From Lutibacillus sp052034115 (lineage in GTDB: Bacteria; Actinomycetota; Actinomycetes; Actinomycetales; Dermatophilaceae), in NCBI GenBank assembly GCA_052034115.1, contig JBPOIZ010000011.1, positions 1 through 64,000 on the forward strand: a stretch of DNA of 64,000 nt, in the 5' to 3' direction. Below the pieces are notes generated by a model, which saw only the letters and a program-made list of their open reading frames with translations, was not told where the DNA came from and did not search any database. Shown one piece after another: positions 1-7,938 of this stretch. Within the stretch, counting starts at the first letter, position 1; the number at the start of each line of letters is the position of its first letter. A program made the translations under genes and the position numbers.

Positions 1-3
1 AGC

Positions 4-1089
4 CTACGAACTCTCCGTGAGAAGTCTGCGGACTGCCTCGACCGGGAGTCCGGGAACGATGTGACCGCTGCGGCCCACGACCGTGGGTGCGGCAAGCATG
101 CTCGCTACCACGGCCTCCTCAGCCGCATCGACGACGGCCTCGAACAGGTCGTTGTGCTCGGCACCATGCACAGGGGTGAGGCTTGAGCGGGTGCCGCGCG
201 GAGCCGCGAGGGCCGTCGAGGCCGCCAGGAAGATCTCGCCCGACCCGTGGGTCGCCACGCTTCCGACGCGCGCCAGACCCAGACCAACGCGCCGCGCGAG
301 TCGGACGCATGCCGCGGCGTCCACGGGCGCGTCGGTCAGGACAATCCCGATGCACGACCCGGCGTCCGGCGGCATCGGCTCAGCCACCGGCTCGGGCAGC
401 AACCGCCCGACCGGCACTCCGCCAATCGTCAGTCGCTCCCGGGAACCGAAGTTGGTCAGGAGGAGCACCCCGACGACATACCCGGACGGCAGGACGCGCG
501 AGGCCATACCGATGCCGCCCTTGAAACCCAGGCAGGACATACCCGTCCCAGCGCCGACCGCACCCTGGTCCGGCGCGACGCCAGACCCGACCGAGCCTCG
601 GGCGGCATGGTAGGCATCGGCGACGTCCTCCCGGGTGACCTGCATCCGGCGGGCATCGCTGAGGTGGGAGTCGTCGCACTCAGCCACGACCGGGATGACG
701 ACGTCCTCGCAGATCTGTTCGTTCTCGGCGATCATCAGTTCGCACGCGGCGTCATAAACCCGGCCGAGTTGCATCGTCGAGGTGAGGAAGATTGGGGATT
801 CGAGCAGCCCCCACTCCCCTGCCGACAACAAGCCCGTGCACTCGCCGGCCCCGTTGAGCACCGCACCACCAGCGGGCAGCGGGCAGCGGTAGGGGTCGGC
901 CGATGGCAGGACGCAGGTGACGCCGGTCCGCGCCACCCCGCGGCCCCGCGGTGGGTCGGGCTCGTCGCGCCATACCGTGGCGTGCCCGACCCCCACGCCC
1001 GGCACGTCGATCAACGAGGCGGTCGGTCCGCTGGGGAACCGTCCGATGACCAGGGGGAGGTCCGCGACGCGTGCCATGATGACCAGCAT
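4..1089 (-). CDS. P1 family peptidase (DmpA/L-aminopeptidase-D-esterase type)
   Basis: 361 aa. The family consists of self-processing N-terminal nucleophile aminopeptidases of the DmpA/beta-aminopeptidase type that release N-terminal D- or beta-amino acids. Visible hallmarks are an N-terminal IDVPGVGVGHATV stretch, a central GFKGGIGMASRVLPSG stretch and a C-terminal GLARVGSVATHGSGE segment near residue 280, where the family's processing site lies. I chose the ATG at 1089 because the minus strand carries GAGG six bases upstream; an ATG twelve bases further in (1077) has no such site. The start shares a CATG palindrome with the divergent amidohydrolase, so the two genes have no intergenic space. 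Family confident, substrate unknown. Confidence 0.88.
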   Translation of the reverse strand: MLVIMARVADLPLVIGRFPSGPTASLIDVPGVGVGHATVWRDEPDPPRGRGVARTGVTCVLPSADPYRCPLPAGGAVLNGAGECTGLLSAGEWGLLESPIFLTSTMQLGRVYDAACELMIAENEQICEDVVIPVVAECDDSHLSDARRMQVTREDVADAYHAARGSVGSGVAPDQGAVGAGTGMSCLGFKGGIGMASRVLPSGYVVGVLLLTNFGSRERLTIGGVPVGRLLPEPVAEPMPPDAGSCIGIVLTDAPVDAAACVRLARRVGLGLARVGSVATHGSGEIFLAASTALAAPRGTRSSLTPVHGAEHNDLFEAVVDAAEEAVVASMLAAPTVVGRSGHIVPGLPVEAVRRLLTESS

Positions 1090-2227
1090 GCCGGACCTCG
1101 CCGGACTGACTGTCGTCACCGATCCCGCGACGCGGCTGCATATCCCTGGGGCCGAGATCTGGGTGGGGGTCCGGACCCCGGGCACAGAGGTGCCCGAGCG
1201 GGTGGATGCGATCCTCGATGTCCTGCTCACCTGCGGCGCCATTCCCGCCCCTGCCGACCCGATCGACGCCGCGCTGCTCGGTCGGGTGCACGGGCCCGAG
1301 CTGCTCGACTGGCTGGCGACCGCCCACGATCGATGGCTCACCGGAAGGTATGCCGAGGTCGTCGGTCAGGACCGGGTCGTGCCCTATGTCTTCCCGACCG
1401 CCTCGATGATGCAGGGGCTGCCCTCTCGACCCGCCGCCGCGACCCACGCCGAGGCCGGCAGGTTCTGCTACGACACGATGACCTTGGTCGGCCCCGGCAC
1501 CTGGCCGGCCGTCCAGGCGGCCGCAGCCATCGCCCACAGCACCGCAGACCGAGCCCTGAACACCCCTGGCAGTGCGGCATACGGGCTCTGCCGGCCCCCC
1601 GGTCATCACGCCACCCGGGACGGGTATGGCGGGTCGTGCTACGTCAACAACGCGGCCGTCGCTGCAGAGGCCATGCTCGGGGCAGGGCTGGCACGAGTGG
1701 CCATCATCGACATCGACGCCCATCACGGCAACGGCACCCAGGCCATCTTCTACGACCGCGGCGACGTGTTCTACGGCTCGGTCCACGTCGACCCGGGCGC
1801 GGGCTGGTTTCCGCACTTCGTCGGCTTCGCCGACGAAACCGGGCGAGGCGTCGGCGCGGGGTGGAACCTGAACCGCCCGCTTGCTCCCGGCAGCGGCGAC
1901 GAGCCGTTCCTCGAGGGGGTGGCACTGCTCGCCACGCAGGCCTCCCGTCTGGGCTGCTCAGGGCTCGTCGTCTCGCTCGGCGTCGACGCTGCCGGTGGCG
2001 ACCCCGAGAGTCCACTCACGGTGACCGCCGACGGGTTCCGGGGGGCCGGGCAGATCCTCGCCGGCCTCGCGATGCCGACGGCGCTCGTTCAGGAGGGTGG
2101 CTATCACCTCGACACCTTGGGAGCGTTGGTCGCGGCCACCCTCGAGCCCTTTGCGGAACGCTCCCGGCTCCCTGATCGTCCGGCGAGCGCGCCCGGGACG
2201 GAGCAGGCCGTCAGGGCCACAGGTTAG
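1088..2227 (+). CDS. Histone deacetylase-like amidohydrolase (acetylpolyamine/acetoin-utilisation family)
   Basis: About 379 aa. Arginase/deacetylase-fold zinc hydrolases of this family remove acyl groups from polyamines, lysine or other amines. Motifs: CRPPGHHA near residue 172, AIIDIDAHHGNG near 207 with the Asp and His zinc ligands, GVDAAGGD near 298 with the third ligand Asp, and EGGYHLDT near 336 with the transition-state Tyr. ATGs at 1076, 1079 and 1088 are all in frame and none has a well-placed ribosome site, so the exact start is uncertain. The stop lies 11 bp before the uvrA-like gene and its TAG forms part of that gene's -10 box. Native substrate cannot be told from sequence. Confidence 0.88.
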   Translation: MPDLAGLTVVTDPATRLHIPGAEIWVGVRTPGTEVPERVDAILDVLLTCGAIPAPADPIDAALLGRVHGPELLDWLATAHDRWLTGRYAEVVGQDRVVPYVFPTASMMQGLPSRPAAATHAEAGRFCYDTMTLVGPGTWPAVQAAAAIAHSTADRALNTPGSAAYGLCRPPGHHATRDGYGGSCYVNNAAVAAEAMLGAGLARVAIIDIDAHHGNGTQAIFYDRGDVFYGSVHVDPGAGWFPHFVGFADETGRGVGAGWNLNRPLAPGSGDEPFLEGVALLATQASRLGCSGLVVSLGVDAAGGDPESPLTVTADGFRGAGQILAGLAMPTALVQEGGYHLDTLGALVAATLEPFAERSRLPDRPASAPGTEQAVRATG

Positions 2228-2230
2228 GCT
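2225..2230 (+). promoter_or_regulatory. -10 box TAGGCT, leaderless start of uvrA-like gene
   Basis: TAGGCT ends 8 bp before the ATG at 2239 and no Shine-Dalgarno lies between. It overlaps the stop codon of the upstream amidohydrolase, so the UvrA-like gene may be transcribed on its own as a leaderless mRNA. Confidence 0.5.
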
Positions 2231-2238
2231 GCGGCCGC

Positions 2239-4617
2239 ATGACGACGCCGACGCCCGAGGCCTCGAACCATCCCGCGGACAGCCACGACCTCATCAGGGT
2301 CCATGGAGCGCGGGAGAACAACCTCAAGGACGTCACCGTCGAGATCCCCAAACGCCGCCTGACCGTCTTCACGGGGGTCTCCGGGTCGGGGAAGAGTTCG
2401 CTCGTCTTCGGCACCATCGCGGCGGAGTCGCAGCGGCTCATCAATGAGACCTACAGCGCGTTCGTCCAGGGGATCATGCCGACCCTGGCCCGGCCCGACG
2501 TCGACGTCCTCGACGGGTTGACCACGGCGATCATCGTCGATCAGCAGCGACTCGGCGCCGACCCTCGTTCGACGGTGGGGACCGCGACCGACGCCAACGC
2601 GATGCTGCGCATCCTGTTCAGCCGACTCGGCCAGCCCCACATCGGCCCACCAAGCGCCTTCGCCTTCAACGTGGCGTCGGTGTCGGCCAGCGGAGCGCTG
2701 ACCGTCGATCGGGGGGCCGCGACCAAGGCGGTCAAGGCGACCTTCACCCGCACCGGCGGCATGTGCTCCCGGTGCGAAGGACGCGGCTCGGTCTCGGACT
2801 TCGATCTGACCGCGCTGTATGACGCCAGCAAGTCGCTGGCGCAGGGCGCCTTGACCATCCCCGGCTACACCATGGACGGGTGGTACGGGCGGATCTTCAG
2901 CGGCTCGGGGTTCTTCGACATGGACAAGCCGCTGTCGGCATACGGCAAGCGCGAGTTGCACGACCTGCTCTACCGGGAGCCGACGAAGATCAAGGTCGAG
3001 GGCATCAACCTGACCTATGAGGGGCTGATCCCCAAGATCCGCAAATCGATGCTCAGCAAGGACCCCGAGGCGATGCAGCCGCACGTGCGGGCGTTCGTGG
3101 AGCGGGCCATCACCTTCCAACGGTGTCCCGAGTGCGACGGGACCAGGCTCGCCGAGGGGGCCCGGTCCGCAAAGATCAAGGGCATCTCGATCGCCGACGC
3201 GTGCCGTATGCAGGTCAGCGACCTCGCCGACTGGGTGAGCCAACTCGACGAGCCGTCGGTTGCGCCGCTGCTCGCCGGGTTGCGGCATACCCTCGACGCG
3301 TTCGTCCACATCGGGCTGGGCTATCTCAGTCTGGACCGCCCGGCCGGCACGTTGTCCGGGGGTGAGGCGCAGCGGATCAAGATGATCCGACACCTGGGGT
3401 CCTCGCTGACCGACGTCACCTACGTCTTCGATGAGCCGACCGTCGGACTGCACCCTCATGACATCGCGAGGATGAACGAACTGCTCGCCTCGCTGCGGGA
3501 CAAGGGCAACACCGTGCTCGTCGTCGAGCACAAGCCGGAGGTCATCGAGACCGCCGACCACATCGTCGACCTCGGTCCGGGTGCGGGCAGCGCGGGTGGG
3601 CGGGTCGTCTTCGAAGGGTCGGTTGCAGGGCTGCGTGCCGCCGACACCTCAACGGGTCGTCACCTCGACGACCGAGCGCGGCTGAAGGATTCGGTCCGTC
3701 GGGCATCCGGGGCGCTAGCCGTCCGTGGCGCGACAACGAACAATCTGCGCACTGTCGACGTCGACATACCGCTGGGCGTCCTCGTCGTACTCACCGGGGT
3801 CGCCGGCTCGGGCAAGAGCTCGCTGGTGGACGGCTCGGTGGCCGGCCGGGACGGGGTCGTCGTCATCGACCAGGCGCCGATCAAGGGCAACCGCCGCAGC
3901 AACGCGGCCACCTACTCGGGACTGCTCGACCACATCCGAAAGGCTTTCGCCAAGGCCAACGGGGTCAAGCCCGCCCTGTTCAGCGCCAACTCCGAGGGGG
4001 CCTGCCCGTCGTGCAACGGATCCGGCGTCATCGAGACCGAGCTCGGGTTCATGGCGACGGTGTCGGCGCCATGCGAGGACTGCGAGGGCAAAGGTTTCGA
4101 TGCCTCGGTCCTTGAATACCGGCTAGGCAGCCGGAATATCGTGGAGGTGATGGATCTCCCCGTGGCCGAAGCAGCGGACTTCTTCGGCTCCGCCGAGGCG
4201 TCGGTCCCGCAGGCGAAGACCATCCTGCGGCGCATGACCGATGTCGGCCTCGGCTATCTACGCCTCGGCCAGCCCCTGACCACGTTGTCCGGCGGCGAGC
4301 GGCAGCGGCTCAAGTTGGCCAGTCAGATGGGCGAGAAGGCATCGGTGTATGTCCTGGACGAGCCGACCTCCGGGCTGCACCTGGCGGACGTCGAGCAGCT
4401 GCTCGCCCTGCTCGACCGGCTGGTCGACTCCGGTATGTCGGTCATCGTCATCGAGCACCATCAGGCGGTGATGGCGCACGCCGATTGGATCATCGACCTC
4501 GGTCCTGGTGCGGGCCACGACGGTGGTCGCGTCGTCTTCGAGGGCACTCCCGCCGAACTGGTCGCGGCGCAGTCCACGCTGACCGGTCAGTACCTGGCAC
4601 GCTACGTCGCCACCTGA
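2239..4617 (+). CDS. UvrA-like ABC ATPase (short UvrA2/drug-resistance type)
   Basis: 792 aa, clearly shorter than housekeeping UvrA (about 940-970 aa). Two ABC ATPase halves are present: Walker A GVSGSGKSS near residue 45 and GVAGSGKSS near 520, signature TLSGGEAQR near 371 and TLSGGERQR near 682, Walker B VFDEPTVGLHP and VLDEPTSGLHL. Zinc-binding CxxC pairs CSRC (about 175), CPEC (about 295), CPSC (about 588) and CEDC are retained. Short paralogues of this type lack the UvrB-binding insert and are linked to tolerance of DNA-intercalating drugs or to accessory repair; that role is inferred here. Probably leaderless. Confidence 0.9.
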   Translation: MTTPTPEASNHPADSHDLIRVHGARENNLKDVTVEIPKRRLTVFTGVSGSGKSSLVFGTIAAESQRLINETYSAFVQGIMPTLARPDVDVLDGLTTAIIVDQQRLGADPRSTVGTATDANAMLRILFSRLGQPHIGPPSAFAFNVASVSASGALTVDRGAATKAVKATFTRTGGMCSRCEGRGSVSDFDLTALYDASKSLAQGALTIPGYTMDGWYGRIFSGSGFFDMDKPLSAYGKRELHDLLYREPTKIKVEGINLTYEGLIPKIRKSMLSKDPEAMQPHVRAFVERAITFQRCPECDGTRLAEGARSAKIKGISIADACRMQVSDLADWVSQLDEPSVAPLLAGLRHTLDAFVHIGLGYLSLDRPAGTLSGGEAQRIKMIRHLGSSLTDVTYVFDEPTVGLHPHDIARMNELLASLRDKGNTVLVVEHKPEVIETADHIVDLGPGAGSAGGRVVFEGSVAGLRAADTSTGRHLDDRARLKDSVRRASGALAVRGATTNNLRTVDVDIPLGVLVVLTGVAGSGKSSLVDGSVAGRDGVVVIDQAPIKGNRRSNAATYSGLLDHIRKAFAKANGVKPALFSANSEGACPSCNGSGVIETELGFMATVSAPCEDCEGKGFDASVLEYRLGSRNIVEVMDLPVAEAADFFGSAEASVPQAKTILRRMTDVGLGYLRLGQPLTTLSGGERQRLKLASQMGEKASVYVLDEPTSGLHLADVEQLLALLDRLVDSGMSVIVIEHHQAVMAHADWIIDLGPGAGHDGGRVVFEGTPAELVAAQSTLTGQYLARYVAT

Positions 4618-4671
4618 CGGGGCGCTGCGCCGCGCCTCGGCACCCTCGCCGCGGGCCGTGCGGCCCCAGCC

Positions 4672-5316
4672 CTAGCGACTCACGAGCGCAGCGACGCCGT
4701 CGAGGACCAGATCCAGGCCCGGCTCGAACTCGCGGGCGAAGGAGTAACTCGGCGCCATGACGACGTGCTCGGCGAACCACACCATGTTCGGGTAGGGGGC
4801 CATCGCTGCACCCATAGCCTCCGGGGCCAGCAACTGCACCGCCTCGTCACCGGAGTCGAACGGCAAGGACGTCTCTTGCAGCACGAAGCCGTACACGTAG
4901 GCGTCGATCACGGCATACGCGTGGGCGACCTGCGCTGGGGAGAACCCCGCCGCTCGCAGGCAGGCGATGTTGGCGTCGTGATAGGCCAACGTGGCCGGAC
5001 CGGGCGTCCGCCGGGATTCCATGAGCGGCAGCGCCCAGGGGTGCCGCCCCAGGGCCGAGCGCACGGCCACCGAACGCCGTCGCAACTCCACGTGCCAGCT
5101 GCCATCAGCACGGGGCAGGGGGATCTCGGCGAAGACGACGTCCACCATGCCATCGAGCAGTTGCTCCTTGCCGGCCACGTGGTGGTAGAGGGACATGGCC
5201 TCCACCCCCAAGGTGGCTGCGATCGCTCGCATCGTCAGCGCCTCAAGGCCCTTGGCGTCGGCGAGTTCGATGCCGGCGGCGATCACTGCGGCCCGGCTGA
5301 CCCTTCCCCTGACCAC
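4672..5316 (-). CDS. TetR family transcriptional regulator (TetR_C-like)
   Basis: 214 aa, GTG start with GAGGAG six bases upstream on the minus strand. The N-terminal helix-turn-helix lies around residues 8-50 (TMRAIAATLGVEAMSLYHHV) and the C-terminal half has the all-helical shape of the tetracycline-repressor ligand domain. It diverges from a medium-chain oxidoreductase across 108 bp holding two copies of CTTACnnnGTAAG. The simplest reading is an autorepressor that also controls the oxidoreductase and is released by an unknown small molecule. Confidence 0.88.
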   Translation of the reverse strand: MVRGRVSRAAVIAAGIELADAKGLEALTMRAIAATLGVEAMSLYHHVAGKEQLLDGMVDVVFAEIPLPRADGSWHVELRRRSVAVRSALGRHPWALPLMESRRTPGPATLAYHDANIACLRAAGFSPAQVAHAYAVIDAYVYGFVLQETSLPFDSGDEAVQLLAPEAMGAAMAPYPNMVWFAEHVVMAPSYSFAREFEPGLDLVLDGVAALVSR

Positions 5317-5355
5317 GCGCTACTCCTCGGCCGACGGCACTGACGTTTGACTTAA

Positions 5356-5368
5356 CTTACTGCGTAAG
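5356..5368. promoter_or_regulatory. TetR operator copy 1, CTTAC-TGC-GTAAG
   Basis: Perfect 5-bp inverted repeat with a 3-bp centre, in the divergent intergenic region between the TetR gene and the oxidoreductase. Its centre (5362) is 34 bp from that of the second copy. Confidence 0.7.
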
Positions 5369-5389
5369 GTTACCGTCGTCCACCTGATC

Positions 5390-5402
5390 CTTACGCCGTA
5401 AG
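5390..5402. promoter_or_regulatory. TetR operator copy 2, CTTAC-GCC-GTAAG
   Basis: The second perfect inverted repeat with the same arms and a different centre. It lies just upstream of the oxidoreductase ribosome site, where repressor binding would block that promoter. Confidence 0.7.
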
Positions 5403-5424
5403 TCATGACCCGGAGGACCTCGAC

Positions 5425-6510
5425 GTGACCACTTCTCAGCACCCGTCAGCCGCTGACTCACCCACCCCGACGCCGGGAACGACGTCGGGCTCCGCGGCGG
5501 CCCCGTCCTCGACGCGCCCCGACCCGACGAGCCTGACCACGATGCGAGCGGCCGTTCGCCGGGAGTACGGAGGGGTGGAACAGGTCCAGGTGGACACGGT
5601 GCCCGTGCCGAAGCCCGCCGAGGGACAGGTCCTGCTTGCCGTGCGCGCGGGTGGGCTCGACCGGGGCGCTCTGCACCTGCTGACCGGCACGCCATACATC
5701 GCGCGGGCCGCGTTCGGACTTCGCCGACCGCGGCAACCGATCCTGGGGCGCGAAGTCGCCGGCGAAGTCCTCGCCGTCGGTTCCGGCGTCTCCGGATTCG
5801 CCGTCGGAGACCGTGTCTTCGGCACGTGTGAGGGATCGTTCGCCGAGTATGCCGTCGCCCGCGCCGACCGGCTGGCACCGACGCCCGCCGCACTCGGCGA
5901 CGCCGAGGCCGCAGCTCTGGCGATTTCCGGCGGCACCGCGCTGTTGGCGCTGCGGGATCACGCGCAGGTCTGCGCCGGCCAGGCCGTTCTGGTGATCGGC
6001 GCGTCCGGCGGGGTCGGCAGCTTCGCCGTGCAACTCGCGGCGCACCTCGACGCGGACGTGACCGCCGTCTGCAGCGCCGGGAAGGCCGACTTCGTGACCG
6101 GACTGGGGGCACACCGGGTGCTCGACTACCGGACATCGGGCATCACCGACGACGGCCGCCGCTACGACGCGATCATCGATATCGCCGGGAACCGCCCGCT
6201 CGCCGAGCTGCGCCGAGCGTTGACACCGACCGGCGCCCTGGTCATCGTGGGCGGCGAGGGCGGCGGGGACTGGTTCGGCGGGCTCCACCGGAACATCGGG
6301 GCGTCGCTGCTCAACCCGCTGACCCCACAGCGCCTCGCGTGGTTCGTCGCGTCGGAGAGCAGTGAGCTCTTCGCCAATCTGGCCGACCTGGCCGAGGCCG
6401 GCGCGCTCCGTCCGGCGGTCGATCGCACCGTGGGGCTCGACGGGGTCACCGACGCGCTGGCGGCCATGGCGCAGGGATCGCTGCGTGGCAAGGTGGCGGT
6501 CGCACCCTGA
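5425..6510 (+). CDS. Zinc-independent medium-chain dehydrogenase/reductase (quinone oxidoreductase-like)
   Basis: 361 aa. GTG start with GGAGG eight bases upstream. The first 37 or so residues are a Ser/Thr/Pro/Ala-rich tail; the MDR fold starts at TTMRAAVRREYGG. The cofactor-binding motif GASGGVGSFAVQ lies near residue 192. No obvious catalytic-zinc Cys/His set is visible, which suggests an NADPH-dependent quinone, enal or enone reductase. Divergent from the TetR gene with two operators between, so it is probably induced by the ligand of that regulator. Confidence 0.85.
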   Translation: MTTSQHPSAADSPTPTPGTTSGSAAAPSSTRPDPTSLTTMRAAVRREYGGVEQVQVDTVPVPKPAEGQVLLAVRAGGLDRGALHLLTGTPYIARAAFGLRRPRQPILGREVAGEVLAVGSGVSGFAVGDRVFGTCEGSFAEYAVARADRLAPTPAALGDAEAAALAISGGTALLALRDHAQVCAGQAVLVIGASGGVGSFAVQLAAHLDADVTAVCSAGKADFVTGLGAHRVLDYRTSGITDDGRRYDAIIDIAGNRPLAELRRALTPTGALVIVGGEGGGDWFGGLHRNIGASLLNPLTPQRLAWFVASESSELFANLADLAEAGALRPAVDRTVGLDGVTDALAAMAQGSLRGKVAVAP

Positions 6511-6786
6511 CGGTCACGGTGCCGGCCACGCCCGGCCGGTCGCCGGCCGTTCGCGCCCGACCGTCATCGCGCCGGCTGCATCCCCGCGCTCGCAGCGCCG
6601 GGCATGCCCCACGGTCACAGCGCCGTTCGCACCGTGCCGGCACAGCGCCGGTCACGGCCCCGCGTTCACGGCGCCGGTCACCCCGACCGTCACAGCGCCG
6701 GCTGCATCCCCGCGGTCGCTGCCGGTCATGCGTCACCATCGCGGGACGGCGCGACATCGGGCCCTCCCAGCCGACACCATGACGCC
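6511..6786. repeat. Intergenic low-complexity repeats, including a 36-bp near-identical pair
   Basis: This gap holds no convincing gene. It is built of degenerate CACAGCGCCGG-like units. A 36-bp segment at 6558-6593 recurs at 6684-6719 with three differences and includes the core GCGCCGGCTGCATCCCCGCG. Apparent reading frames through it are compositional artefacts of the repeat. Confidence 0.6.
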
Positions 6787-7773
6787 ATGCCCGTGGAGCT
6801 GTGGACCTCCGAAGCCTTCCTCGCCGACGTCACCTCCTGGGTGGCCGCTGAGGCACACCGTGCCGGGCTGCGTCTCGACGGCTCCTGGGATCAACCGCAG
6901 GCCCGACCCTGGTCGAGCGCGATCGTCTTCGGCGCCGACGCCGGACGCATCTGGTTCAAGGTCAATGGGCCTGGCACGACCTACGAGGCGGGGATCGTCG
7001 CGATCCTGAACCGCCATACACCGGATCTGGCCCCCCAGCTCATCGCTGTCGACACTGCCCGCGGGTGGTCGCTCAGCCACGACGCCGGGCCGACCTTGCG
7101 CTCGACCGGGGCGCCCGACGAGTTGTGGGATCGGTGGATCGACGTCCTCCAACGGTATGGCGCTGCGCAGCGTGCGCTAGCGGCATGCGTCCAGGAGTTG
7201 GCAGGCACCGGGATCCGTGACCTCGGCCCGGCGGCCGCCCCCGGGGCACTGCGGCGCCTCGTCGACGAGTTGGCCGCGACCGCACCGGAGCACGGTGGCC
7301 TCGACCCGAGGGACGCCGAACGGCTGCGGGCGGCGTATCCGGACGTCGAGGCGTGGTGTGCCGAGCTCGCCGCATCCGCGTTGCCGGTGACGCTCAACCA
7401 TGACGACCTCCACTCGAACAACGTCTGCGTCTCGGATCGCGGCCCTCGGATCATCGACTGGGGCGACTCGTGTCTGAGCCATCCCTTCGGCACGCTGCTG
7501 GCCACAGTGAACTCCCTCGCGTGGCATGCCTCCTGCCCCCGAGACGATGCCCGCATCCGACGCGTCGTGGACGCCTACCTGGAGGTCTTCGACGGGTATG
7601 GCGACCGAGCGTCTGCGCGTCGGTGGGCGTCCATCGCCCGGCGGGTGGACACGCTCGCGCGGGCCCTGAGCTACGTCAACGCCTTCGCGGGTGAGCCGCT
7701 CTCGGCCCAGGCGGAGGCTGACTGGCCGGTGCGTTCCTGGTTGCTCGAGCTGCTGGATCCGGCCGTCGGCTGA
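6787..7773 (+). CDS. Aminoglycoside-phosphotransferase-like kinase (APH/choline kinase fold)
   Basis: 328 aa. The protein-kinase-like phosphotransferase catalytic loop is visible as LNHDDLHSNN near residue 202 and the metal-binding IIDWGD near 220. The N-terminal lobe has a plausible phosphate-anchoring Lys (IWFKVNG). Relatives phosphorylate aminoglycosides, choline, homoserine or sugars; nothing here fixes the substrate. The start is the ATG before PVELWTSEAF, with only a repeat-rich gap upstream. Confidence 0.85.
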   Translation: MPVELWTSEAFLADVTSWVAAEAHRAGLRLDGSWDQPQARPWSSAIVFGADAGRIWFKVNGPGTTYEAGIVAILNRHTPDLAPQLIAVDTARGWSLSHDAGPTLRSTGAPDELWDRWIDVLQRYGAAQRALAACVQELAGTGIRDLGPAAAPGALRRLVDELAATAPEHGGLDPRDAERLRAAYPDVEAWCAELAASALPVTLNHDDLHSNNVCVSDRGPRIIDWGDSCLSHPFGTLLATVNSLAWHASCPRDDARIRRVVDAYLEVFDGYGDRASARRWASIARRVDTLARALSYVNAFAGEPLSAQAEADWPVRSWLLELLDPAVG

Positions 7774-7938
7774 CGCCCGCCTCGCTCCGGCCCGATGGCT
7801 GACGGATCGCCATACGCGGCTGATCGCCGTGCCGGTGGCCGGCGCCACCTCTCCCCACAGCAACCGCATGGGCAGGGAACAGCACCCGCATGGTGTCCTT
7901 GGGCACGGTTGGGCCTACCAACGAGGAAGGACCGACCG

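Noticed and set aside
247..2175. Long plus-strand open frame of 642 codons overlapping the P1 peptidase and the amidohydrolase
   Set aside because: Arg/His/Pro-rich translation with no domain, antisense to one real gene and out of frame with the other; typical GC-rich shadow frame.
6511..6786. Possible N-terminal extension of the APH-like kinase
   Set aside because: The extension would be coded by repeat DNA and give a His/Arg/Pro-rich sequence; the family fold starts after the ATG at 6787.
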